27,988 bases of DNA from an uncultured Bacillota bacterium (GTDB taxonomy: Bacteria; Bacillota_I; Bacilli_A; Erysipelotrichales; Erysipelotrichaceae). The translations under genes and the position numbers were made by a program. Every line of letters begins with the position of its first letter. Position 1 is the first letter of the stretch. Where the stretch lies: contig CALFPO010000023.1 in the NCBI GenBank assembly GCA_937919165.1, positions 1-27,988 of the forward strand, in the 5' to 3' direction. The notes under the pieces were generated by a model. That model worked only from the letters and a program-made list of their open reading frames with translations. It was not told the origin of the DNA and did no database searches. This document shows, one piece after another, positions 16,398 to 23,856 of this stretch.

Positions 16398-16814
16398 CTA
16401 TTCCTCACGAAGCAGTCCGCAAGTCTCATAATGCGGGCAGCTCTTTTCGCATCTGGCAATCTCTTTGACTTTCCTGAACAGTTCTATCTCTTCGGGGTCA
16501 TATCCGATAAGCATATTCTTATCATCAAGAATAATCGGTCTTCTTAGGATCGATGGATTATTCACGACAAAATGGCAAAGATCATCGACCGTCATATCAT
16601 CAATATTGAGATTATTGTCTTTCATAAGCTTTGAACGTCTGGAAATTATATCATCTGTTCCTAATTCAGTGCGCGAAATCAGATACTTTATCTCTTTCTT
16701 GTTCAACAAGGTAGTAAAAATATTCTTCTCGATATACTTGAGATTATTCTCTTTCATGTAGTTCTTGGCTTTGCGGCATGAAGCGCAGCCAGGTGCCGTA
16801 TATATTACTATCAC
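16398..16814 (-). CDS. spx: Spx/ArsC-family transcriptional regulator with cysteine-rich C-terminus
   Basis: 138 aa. Spx binds the RNA polymerase alpha C-terminal domain and switches on thiol-stress genes. Here C10 and C13 form the redox CxxC (APGCASCRKAK), G52 (ELGTDD) is at the position needed for alpha-CTD contact in B. subtilis Spx, and R91-R92-P93-I94 is the conserved RRPI. The unusual part is the tail: C122, C126 and C132 (RCEKSCPHYETCG) are not in classic Spx. The start is GTG, six bases after a TATAAT with no Shine-Dalgarno sequence. An Spx-like ArsC family member without the regulator role cannot be excluded, but G52 and RRPI favour Spx. Confidence 0.88.
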   Translation of the reverse strand: MIVIYTAPGCASCRKAKNYMKENNLKYIEKNIFTTLLNKKEIKYLISRTELGTDDIISRRSKLMKDNNLNIDDMTVDDLCHFVVNNPSILRRPIILDDKNMLIGYDPEEIELFRKVKEIARCEKSCPHYETCGLLREE

Positions 16815-16826
16815 GTTTCAATTATA
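16815..16826 (-). promoter_or_regulatory. Promoter -10 immediately before spx; possible leaderless start
   Basis: TATAAT (16826-16821 on the minus strand) is followed by six bases and then the GTG. Transcription would begin at or next to the start codon. The -35 is weak (TTAAGG at 19 bases at best), and no ribosome binding site exists upstream. Confidence 0.55.
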
Positions 16827-16857
16827 CAATGATTTGCCAAGCTTTCCTTAACTTGGT

Positions 16858-16886
16858 TTGCGTAATGTTCATAAATGCATTAATAT
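16858..16886 (+). promoter_or_regulatory. Promoter of the trpS T-box transcript
   Basis: TTGCGT (16858-16863), a 17-base spacer and TAATAT (16881-16886) form a good sigma-A-type promoter. The start would be near 16893, just before the first T-box helix. Confidence 0.65.
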
Positions 16887-16892
16887 AAAAAC

Positions 16893-17082
16893 GGAAATAG
16901 TAGTCATAGACATGTGCTTATAGAGAGATTGCGTTCGGTGCAAGCAATCAGACATCCTATGATGAATTGGGACCAACTGTTTAGGTGGCATCAGTCATCT
17001 ACGTGCTTTCGCGTTAAGAAATCAAGTTATAAACAAAGGTGGTACCGCGCATATGCGCCCTTTAGCCATCTTTTTTATTTTT
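16893..17082 (+). ncRNA. T-box riboswitch of trpS (Trp specifier)
   Basis: AAGGTGGTACCGCG and its downstream palindrome GCGCATATGCGC lie at 17036-17062, followed by TTTTTTATTTTT. Stem III is ACGTG-CTTT-CGCGT. The specifier loop GAAT-TGG-GAC puts a Trp codon at 16968-16970. AGAGAG and a TTCGGTGCAAGC segment fit the distal part of Stem I. The UGGU bulge would pair with a G73 tRNA-Trp only through a G-U wobble. Confidence 0.93.
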
Positions 17083-17095
17083 AGGGGGATTTTAT

Positions 17096-18085
17096 ATGCA
17101 AAGAATGTTATCAGGCATAAAGCCTACAGGACAGCTACATCTAGGAAACTATATTGGAGCCTTAAGGAATTTCGTCAACAATCAGAACGACTATGAGATG
17201 GTGGTCTTCATCGCCAATCTGCATTGCATCACTGAATATCAGGATCCAGAGACACTGAAGAAGAATCTTACCGATGCTGTTGCATTGTATCTTGCTTGTG
17301 GACTTGATCCTGACAAATCGACAATCTTCTTGCAGACTGATGTCAAGGCACATGCTGAACTTGGATATATCATGGCCTGCAATACTCATCTTGGCGAACT
17401 GAATAGAATGACTCAATTCAAAGACAAGACACTCAAGGGAGAAAAGAATCTAAGTGCCGGTCTTTATACCTATCCATGTCTTATGGCTGCCGATATTCTG
17501 CTCTACAATGCCAACTATGTTCCTGTTGGCGAAGACCAGAAGCAGCATGTTGAACTCACCAGAGATATCGCAATCCGTTTCAACAACAAATATGGAGATA
17601 CCTTCACTGTTCCTGAACCTTTAATACAGAAGGTCGGAGCCAGAATCATGTCTCTATCCGATCCTACAAAGAAGATGTCCAAGTCTGATGAAATCAACAA
17701 GGGATGCATATACCTGCTTGATGACCTCAATGTCGCCAGAAAGAAAGTCATGTCAGCCGTAACAGATTCGCTTGGCGAAATCAAGCTTGATAAGGCAAAT
17801 CAGCCAGGTCTATACAATCTGATTGAAATAGCTTCTGCCCTAACTTATCGTCCGATGGAAGAGATAGCCAACGAGTTTGCTGGACAGGGATATGGAAAGC
17901 TAAAAGGATATGTCGCTGATGTCGTCTGTGCTGAACTTGAAAAGATTCAGAAGAGATACAATGAAATAATCTCTTCGCATATGCTTGAGGAAGTTCTATC
18001 CAAAGGCGCAATTAAAGCTTCAGCTATTGCCGATAAGACACTGGCTGATGTTGAAAAGAAAATTGGTCTTGAAATTAAATACTAG
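17096..18085 (+). CDS. trpS: Tryptophanyl-tRNA synthetase
   Basis: 329 aa, the normal size of bacterial TrpS. Class I synthetase that charges tRNA-Trp. The HIGH-type signature is HLGN at 15-18 (GQLHLGNYIGAL), GEDQKQHVELTRDIA (146-160) marks the tryptophan/ATP pocket, and KMSKS is at 193-197. The start ATG follows AGGGGG by seven bases. It is a single-gene unit with its own promoter and T-box in front, diverging from spx-mnmA-recD2, and a terminator hairpin at its stop codon. Confidence 0.98.
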   Translation: MQRMLSGIKPTGQLHLGNYIGALRNFVNNQNDYEMVVFIANLHCITEYQDPETLKKNLTDAVALYLACGLDPDKSTIFLQTDVKAHAELGYIMACNTHLGELNRMTQFKDKTLKGEKNLSAGLYTYPCLMAADILLYNANYVPVGEDQKQHVELTRDIAIRFNNKYGDTFTVPEPLIQKVGARIMSLSDPTKKMSKSDEINKGCIYLLDDLNVARKKVMSAVTDSLGEIKLDKANQPGLYNLIEIASALTYRPMEEIANEFAGQGYGKLKGYVADVVCAELEKIQKRYNEIISSHMLEEVLSKGAIKASAIADKTLADVEKKIGLEIKY

Positions 18086-18103
18086 GATTGATTCCTAGTA
18101 TTT
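18077..18103. terminator. Bidirectional terminator between trpS and the convergent uvrC operon
   Basis: AAATACTAGGA (18077-18087) pairs perfectly with TCCTAGTATTT (18093-18103) around a five-base loop. The trpS stop codon lies inside the left arm. On the plus strand the hairpin runs into TTTT; the small minus-strand gene stops at its other side. Confidence 0.8.
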
Positions 18104-18271
18104 TCATTCTTCTTCGTTGTTTATATAATCCTTCAGCAATGCCGATATGGATTTATCGTCTTTTTCTTCAGCCGAATTAGGCGCAAAAGCCCATACAAAA
18201 ATCCTCAATCCGTAATATGTCATGATTGCAATAGATATTATCTGCAGATAGTCATTCAGATTCTTCAGCAT
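18104..18271 (-). CDS. Small membrane protein, 55 aa, unknown function
   Basis: A 55-codon open frame that begins 20 bases inside the end of uvrC and stops directly at the shared terminator. The protein starts MLKNLNDYLQ, has one hydrophobic helix (about 9-31, IISIAIMTYYGLRIFVWAFA) and a charged tail ending in YINNEEE. The pattern of an amphipathic start, one membrane span and an acidic tail looks like a real small membrane protein. Coding support is moderate: the overlap with uvrC, no gap before the terminator, and sensible composition. Only AGAAG is visible as a binding site, so translation may be coupled to uvrC. I know no family for it. Confidence 0.6.
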   Translation of the reverse strand: MLKNLNDYLQIISIAIMTYYGLRIFVWAFAPNSAEEKDDKSISALLKDYINNEEE

Positions 18272-20012
18272 TGTCTTCTCTTAACTTATTATACAATCTA
18301 AGGGCAGTATTGTGATTAATAACGCTTTCTAGTTCCTCAAGGGATTGATTTCTGATATTGGAAATCGTCCTGAATTTCTTGAGCAGCTTATTGCGACTTT
18401 TTGGTCCTAGACCCTCTATGTCATCAAGCACCGATTTATATACAGCTTTAGAACGGAGTTTCTTATGATAGGTTATGGCGAAACGATGGACTTCATCCTG
18501 CATATTGGCCAAAAAGAAGAATAGATTGGAATCTTTCTTGATTTCAATGATCTCATATGAAGAATTCATCATATAGGAAGTATTATGATGGTCATCCTTG
18601 CCTAGTCCGACAATCGTTATGTTCATATTCAGGGAATCGATTATCTCTTTAGCTGCATCTATCTGAATCTGTCCACCATCCACAATTATGAGGTCAGGCC
18701 TTTCAAGCTGATCCTTCAATACTCTGAAATATCTTCTATAGAGCATCTCCTTCATAGATGATAGATCATCAGCTCCTTCTTCCAGCTTATATAGACGATA
18801 GTCTTTCTTCGATGGCTTGAAATCCTTGTATACAACCATGGCACCGACCGTATTTTCCCCACCTGTATGAGAATTATCGAAAAGCTCTATTCGGCTTATG
18901 TCAAAGCCAAAGATCCTTCTGAATTCATTCTGAAGCTCATCATTATAGCTTTCTTTTCTGGTGATGATCGATCTGTTCTGATTTAGATATTCGATGCAAT
19001 TGGTCTTGGCCTGCTTAAGCAGCTGATACTTGTATCCTCTTGCGACGGTTGTGGCATTATACAGGCCATCAAAATATACCAGAAGTTCCTTAGGAAGAAA
19101 GAGCTTCTTTGGCGTTTCATTCATTTCATAGAAATTATAGATATAGCTTGAGACAAAGTTTTCTGGATCGCCTACCAGATAGTCAATGAATCGATCGGAT
19201 GATAGGAGCCTTCCATTCTTGATGAAAAGCCCGGTGATGGCGATATAGCCATCTTTGGCTTCATAGTTGAAGACATCAAAAGATTCTCTGCTTTGTTTCT
19301 GCACATCCTGGCGAAGGATGCTTGTCTTGATGTCGCTTATCAGGTCTCGATATCTTGAAGCTGCCTCAAAATCAAGATTATCGCTTGCTTCTTTCATCTG
19401 CTTATCTAGCTTTTTGAGGATATTTCCAGCATCGCCATTCAGGAAATCGCTTATTTCTTTCTTGATGTCTTCGTTTTCCTTTGCATCAATCTCATATACA
19501 CAATATCCTGGACACTGCTTTAGATGATAGTAAAGACAAAGCTCTTTCTGTCTATTTCTGCATTTTCTGGTCGGATAAAGCTCATTGATCATATCCAACA
19601 TATTTCTGGCTGCAGTTACATCAGTATAGGGGCCAAAAAGTTTTCCTTTATATTTATGCTTTTTCTTAAGACGTACGACCGAAACATATGGTTCAGGGCA
19701 GTCATCGATAAGTATATATGGATATGATTTGTCATCCTTGAAGACGATATTATATTTGGGATCGTATTCCTTGATCAGATTGTATTCGAGTATTAGAGCT
19801 TCCTTTTCAGATTTGGTGACTATATAGTCAAAATCTCTGATATCCGATACAAGCTTTGTTGTCTTATAGTCATGAGCACCACGAAAATAGGAATTGACGC
19901 GATTGAAAAGATTGATGGCCTTGCCTACATAGATGACGGTTCCATCCTTATCTTTGTGCAGATACACTCCAGGCTTCTTTGGCAATGTCAGAAGTTTCTC
20001 TTTGATGCTCAT
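18252..20012 (-). CDS. uvrC: Excinuclease ABC subunit C
   Basis: 586 aa, the usual length. Makes both incisions in nucleotide excision repair with UvrA and UvrB. The N-terminal GIY-YIG domain reads KKPGVYLHKDKDGTVIYVGK, followed by NRVNSYF. A UVR/UvrB-binding segment (LDKQMKEASDNLDFEAASRY) lies at about 204-223. The RNase H-like endonuclease domain has ELFDNSHTGGENTVGAMVVY and LIIVDGGQIQ. A C-terminal HhH (LDDIEGLGPKSRNKLLKKF) closes the chain. The start ATG overlaps the mutS2 stop by one base (TGATG), so the two are coupled. Confidence 0.97.
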   Translation of the reverse strand: MSIKEKLLTLPKKPGVYLHKDKDGTVIYVGKAINLFNRVNSYFRGAHDYKTTKLVSDIRDFDYIVTKSEKEALILEYNLIKEYDPKYNIVFKDDKSYPYILIDDCPEPYVSVVRLKKKHKYKGKLFGPYTDVTAARNMLDMINELYPTRKCRNRQKELCLYYHLKQCPGYCVYEIDAKENEDIKKEISDFLNGDAGNILKKLDKQMKEASDNLDFEAASRYRDLISDIKTSILRQDVQKQSRESFDVFNYEAKDGYIAITGLFIKNGRLLSSDRFIDYLVGDPENFVSSYIYNFYEMNETPKKLFLPKELLVYFDGLYNATTVARGYKYQLLKQAKTNCIEYLNQNRSIITRKESYNDELQNEFRRIFGFDISRIELFDNSHTGGENTVGAMVVYKDFKPSKKDYRLYKLEEGADDLSSMKEMLYRRYFRVLKDQLERPDLIIVDGGQIQIDAAKEIIDSLNMNITIVGLGKDDHHNTSYMMNSSYEIIEIKKDSNLFFFLANMQDEVHRFAITYHKKLRSKAVYKSVLDDIEGLGPKSRNKLLKKFRTISNIRNQSLEELESVINHNTALRLYNKLREDNAEESE

Positions 20013-22276
20013 CAGTTGAACTCCACAATCGTTACTGCCGAACCGCCATCATAGTAGTCGCCATCTCTGAATGACTTGATATACGAAAGTTTCTTGAGCT
20101 TCTCGCGTATGGCGTTTCTTAGCGCTCCTGTTCCGATGCCGTGGATGATCTTGACGCTTGACATTGATGCGGCATTTGCTCTATCGAGGTAGCTTTCTGC
20201 CATGATCAGAGCTTCTTCAACTCTTTCGCCCACAAGATTAAGTTCCATCGGAACTCTTTCATAACGTTTCTTTGGCGTATAGGTCTTCTTCTGTTCGACC
20301 TTTGGCATATATGTAAGATCCTCGAGATTGGCTTTTATGGTTATTCCTCTCATATTGACGGAAACCTTATTCCCTCTGATTTCCATGACTTTGCCGATCT
20401 GCTCATTATCCTTGATGCGGACATTGTCCCCAACCGCAATCTCTTTCTTCTCGACAGCTGGTTCAGGTTCATCCTTAAGCTCTTCTATCTGTCTAACTAC
20501 ATGGCTATCTTTCTTATCTTTTATGGAATCAAGCTTCTCCTGAGCTTTCTCCTTCATCTCATCAAGATAGTCATTGAGGTCTTTGATGTATTTATTCCTT
20601 AATTCATCTTTTTCTTTAATAAACTCATCAAGCTTCCTATCATATTCTTCCTTGGCCTTTGTCAGACTTTCTTCTTTCTCTATGACAAGAGCTTTTTCAT
20701 GTTCGGTCTCCTCTATCTGCTTAGATAGCTTTTCCATAAGTTCATCCTTATCATTCTGATTCTTCTTCAGGAAAAATCTCGCCTTATCGATGATTGACTG
20801 ATCATCGAAATATCTTGATGCAATCTCGATAGCATTGGATGCACCGACAGAATCCTCAAGATAATGGTAGGTAGGCTTAAGCGTTTCCATATCAAAGCCA
20901 ACCGAAGAAAGCATTATCTTCTCGTCATCATATGAATAGTTCTTTATGTCATCGAAATGTGTTGTGATGATGAAGACGGAATTAAGCTCTTTTATCTTCT
21001 CCATGATAGACAAGGATATGGCCTGAGCTTCCTTTGGATCTGTTCCGCTTATCAGCTCATCTATAAGTATCAGCGATGAAGCTGTTGCTCTGTTCAGTAT
21101 GTTGTTGATGTTTGTGATATGGGCTGAGAAGGTTGACAAAGAATCGCTGATCGATTGATTGTCGTCGATATCAACGAATATATTGTCATAGAAAGGTATT
21201 GTGGCCTTTTCACAGATGATCGGTATGCCAAGATAGCTCATCACAATCGACAAACCGATTGTCTTCAATGATACAGTCTTTCCGCCAGTATTCGATCCGG
21301 AAATCACTATTCCCTGATATGGCGAATATAGTCTATATGAATTGCAGACAACCTTCTGCTGATCGATCAATGGATGGCATACATCAGTGAAATCAAAGTA
21401 TTTCTCTTTGCTGAATTCTGGTATTATGCCATCATATTTCATGCCATAGTTTGCTTTCGCAAAGATGACATTCAGTCTCATCAATGAATCGAAATTGTAG
21501 CGATATGCTTCGCTTGTCGAAGATACAAGATAGCTCAATTCACGAAGTAGTCTATCTATCTCATCAGCTCTATCTCCAATCAATTCGATCTTCTTGTTGT
21601 TTAGTTCAACAAAGATGGCAGGCTCAACATATGTCGCAAGTCCCGAAGAACTTGTGCCGTATTGATAGCCCTGAAACTTATTCTTATCGGAATTCTTGAA
21701 TAGGAATGTCAAACGATCATTTCGCACATAGACAGTAGGTTCTTGTAAAGAACCGGAATGCTTATCGATAAATGAATAGGCCTTGCTGTAGAGCTCTTTT
21801 TCAAGACGGTCAAGTTCTGCATTGATTCTTTTCAATTCAGGAGTAGCATCATCCTTGACCATACCTGCATTATCGATGCAATCATTAACTTTATCGAAGA
21901 CCGAATCATAAACTGTTATGGAATCGGTATAGTCTCTGATCAAAAGTTCCTGATTGAATTTTTCGAAAAGCTTCTTGATCCTGCGGCAATGATTGTGGAA
22001 TACAAGCACATTCCTTAGCTCTATTCCTTCAAGGCAGATGTTCTTATCAGCCTTATCTAGCAACTCATTTACGTTATATATGCCATCAAATGTAACCACA
22101 TTGCCTTCTTTAAGAAGATTCAAAGCTTCCTTTGTTTCATATGCCTTATTCTCGATCTCGAGAGGATTGAAGCTAACTTCTTCAGACATAATAAAATCTT
22201 GCGATTCCTTGATGCTCGCAAGATTGCAGATTTCCTTCTTGATTATATGCAGATCTAAAGAACTATAGTCATTCAT
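20012..22276 (-). CDS. mutS2: Endonuclease MutS2 (Smr-domain MutS homologue)
   Basis: 754 aa from the ATG at 22276. MutS2 acts in recombination control and, in B. subtilis, in rescue of collided ribosomes. It has MutS core domains III and V with Walker A GSNTGGKT (327-334) and Walker B LILIDE (402-407), a long charged coiled coil (about 510-590), a KOW-like stretch with VGDNVRIKDNEQIGKV and a C-terminal Smr domain (about 675-754) with IHGIGTGALR. In the Smr domain the common LDLRG is LNLVG, so nuclease activity may differ. A longer frame to 22324 exists but would overlap cvpA; the ATG lies one base after the cvpA stop. Confidence 0.96.
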   Translation of the reverse strand: MNDYSSLDLHIIKKEICNLASIKESQDFIMSEEVSFNPLEIENKAYETKEALNLLKEGNVVTFDGIYNVNELLDKADKNICLEGIELRNVLVFHNHCRRIKKLFEKFNQELLIRDYTDSITVYDSVFDKVNDCIDNAGMVKDDATPELKRINAELDRLEKELYSKAYSFIDKHSGSLQEPTVYVRNDRLTFLFKNSDKNKFQGYQYGTSSSGLATYVEPAIFVELNNKKIELIGDRADEIDRLLRELSYLVSSTSEAYRYNFDSLMRLNVIFAKANYGMKYDGIIPEFSKEKYFDFTDVCHPLIDQQKVVCNSYRLYSPYQGIVISGSNTGGKTVSLKTIGLSIVMSYLGIPIICEKATIPFYDNIFVDIDDNQSISDSLSTFSAHITNINNILNRATASSLILIDELISGTDPKEAQAISLSIMEKIKELNSVFIITTHFDDIKNYSYDDEKIMLSSVGFDMETLKPTYHYLEDSVGASNAIEIASRYFDDQSIIDKARFFLKKNQNDKDELMEKLSKQIEETEHEKALVIEKEESLTKAKEEYDRKLDEFIKEKDELRNKYIKDLNDYLDEMKEKAQEKLDSIKDKKDSHVVRQIEELKDEPEPAVEKKEIAVGDNVRIKDNEQIGKVMEIRGNKVSVNMRGITIKANLEDLTYMPKVEQKKTYTPKKRYERVPMELNLVGERVEEALIMAESYLDRANAASMSSVKIIHGIGTGALRNAIREKLKKLSYIKSFRDGDYYDGGSAVTIVEFN

Positions 22277-22277
22277 C

Positions 22278-22937
22278 CTACTTCTTCTCTTCTTCGGCCT
22301 TTTCGCTGACGATCTTGTTTTCAATCAGCCATTGTTCGAATTCATCACGTGACTTATCTATATCATAGTCCTCAAAATTCTTTTTCATCTTATCAAAATC
22401 AGCATTATCAGAAATGAAAGTCAAGGCCTTCTTAGTATATCTATCAGTTAATTTCAGAATCGTTTTCTCTCTAACTTCATTTCCGTTCTTGAAGATTGGT
22501 AAAGTAAAGAATAGAGATATTCCAAAAGTAATCAATGTCGCATTGATTATTCCATATAATCCGCCAAATACCTTATTTATCTTTCCGATTACCGGAATCT
22601 TATTCAAAGACTTCACTATTAAAGAAATCAAAAGATATAGAACCTTCAAAACCAGGAATACAATCACAAAATAAGCAATCATATTCAGAATCGGATCAAG
22701 ATTCAAGAACTTACTTATGGCATTTGCATCATTGTATATCTTCTCAAGTCTTATTATTGGATAATGATCAGCAAGGATTGGTGAAATGAACCACGCCGCA
22801 AGCAATGCAAAGACTGTATAGACCAGCGAAACAAGCTCATATACAAAGCCTTTTGTGTATCCGATAATGATCATTACAAGATATATCAGCAATATGCCTA
22901 AAGTTATAAATATGAAGTAATTCTGAGGTATTGTCAT
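22278..22937 (-). CDS. CvpA-family membrane protein
   Basis: 219 aa from the ATG at 22937. Four hydrophobic spans (about 8-27, 37-57, 80-105 and 119-140) with the family's GYTKGFVYELVSLVYTV opening and the KSLNKIPVIGKINKVFGGLYG signature between spans three and four. CvpA proteins are linked to colicin V production in E. coli and to envelope integrity; in Bacillota a cvpA-like gene (yshB) commonly sits before mutS2, as here. The C-terminus is a charged cytoplasmic tail. A TTG at 22973 would extend the frame, but it coincides with the -35 box of the gene's own promoter, so the ATG is preferred. It has no Shine-Dalgarno sequence. Confidence 0.88.
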   Translation of the reverse strand: MTIPQNYFIFITLGILLIYLVMIIIGYTKGFVYELVSLVYTVFALLAAWFISPILADHYPIIRLEKIYNDANAISKFLNLDPILNMIAYFVIVFLVLKVLYLLISLIVKSLNKIPVIGKINKVFGGLYGIINATLITFGISLFFTLPIFKNGNEVREKTILKLTDRYTKKALTFISDNADFDKMKKNFEDYDIDKSRDEFEQWLIENKIVSEKAEEEKK

Positions 22938-22944
22938 ACTAATA

Positions 22945-22973
22945 ATATTAATTAATGCACTTAAAATATTCAA
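22945..22973 (-). promoter_or_regulatory. Promoter of the cvpA-mutS2-uvrC operon, leaderless geometry
   Basis: TTGAAT (22973-22968), a 17-base spacer and TAATAT (22950-22945) on the minus strand, then seven bases and the ATG at 22937. There is no room for a ribosome binding site. Confidence 0.65.
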
Positions 22974-22987
22974 CTAAATGGTAAAAT
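22959..22987 (+). promoter_or_regulatory. Promoter of rnhC-proS, extended -10, leaderless geometry
   Basis: TGGTAAAAT is an extended -10 (TG at 22979-22980, hexamer 22982-22987), with only a weak ACTTAA 17 bases upstream. The rnhC ATG follows six bases after the -10. It overlaps the opposing cvpA promoter. Confidence 0.55.
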
Positions 22988-22993
22988 CATTAT

Positions 22994-23842
22994 ATGGGTA
23001 ATTTTTCGGTAAAGCTCGATGATGAGAAGATAGCCAAACTAAAAAATACTTTTAGAGATGATATCAGAAACAACCCAAACGAATATATCGACACCTTCAT
23101 TCAGAGAGATGATCTGACCATCTCTATCTACAAATCAAAGAAGGTTGTTTTTCAGGGGGAAGATGCCTTTTTCTATGCTGAACCGTTTCTGATAAAGAAG
23201 CATATTAGGCAAGCAGGATCTGATGAAGTCGGAACTGGCGACGTATTTGGTCCGGTAGTTGTATGTGCTGCCATCGTTGAAGAAGATGATTATGATTATA
23301 TCGAAAAGATGAATATAACCGATTCCAAACAATTGACGGATGACTATATCAGAAAGATATCCCCAGAGCTCATGAATCGTTTCAAGCATTCCCTGCTCAT
23401 ACTCGACAATGTCACCTACAATAAGGTTCACGAGAAAGATAATCTCAATTCCATCAAAGCCAAAATGCACAATAAGGCTTTTCTGAATATGATCTCAAAA
23501 GGATATGATGTCCCGAAAGCCTCATATATAGATCAATTCACGCCAGAAGATAGATATTATGCCTATCTTGCCAATGAACCGGAAATATATCATAGTCTGA
23601 TATTCGAGACAGAAGCTGAATCAAAATACCCGGCTGTGGCCGTAGGCTCAATAATATCAAGATATGCTTTCCTAGATTATATGGACAAACTGAACAAGAA
23701 ATACGGTATCTCATTCCAGAAAGGCTCAACCTTGACCAATGAGATTGACGCAAACATAAACGAATTCATTGCCAAGTTTGGCAAAGAGAGACTGAAAGAA
23801 GTCGGAAAGCTTCATTTCAAAAATTTCGATAGATACAGATGA
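22994..23842 (+). CDS. rnhC: Ribonuclease HIII
   Basis: 282 aa. Removes RNA from RNA/DNA hybrids in the cytoplasm. The N-terminal 60 residues form the TBP-like substrate-binding domain characteristic of HIII (KSKKVVFQGEDA). The catalytic domain starts with GSDEVGTGDVFGPVVV (D77, E78), continues with TDSKQL and YIDQF (D180) and has ETEAESKYPAVAVGSIISRYAF. Together with the N-terminal domain this separates it from RNase HII. It begins six bases after a -10 box without a Shine-Dalgarno sequence and is followed 14 bases later by proS. It is back to back with the cvpA-mutS2 operon, a common rnhC neighbourhood in Bacillota. Confidence 0.96.
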   Translation: MGNFSVKLDDEKIAKLKNTFRDDIRNNPNEYIDTFIQRDDLTISIYKSKKVVFQGEDAFFYAEPFLIKKHIRQAGSDEVGTGDVFGPVVVCAAIVEEDDYDYIEKMNITDSKQLTDDYIRKISPELMNRFKHSLLILDNVTYNKVHEKDNLNSIKAKMHNKAFLNMISKGYDVPKASYIDQFTPEDRYYAYLANEPEIYHSLIFETEAESKYPAVAVGSIISRYAFLDYMDKLNKKYGISFQKGSTLTNEIDANINEFIAKFGKERLKEVGKLHFKNFDRYR

Positions 23843-23856
23843 AAGGATGAATATAT

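Noticed and set aside
22938..22973. N-terminal extension of the CvpA-like protein from TTG
   Set aside because: The TTG is part of a good -35 box with a matching -10 before the ATG at 22937, and has no binding site.
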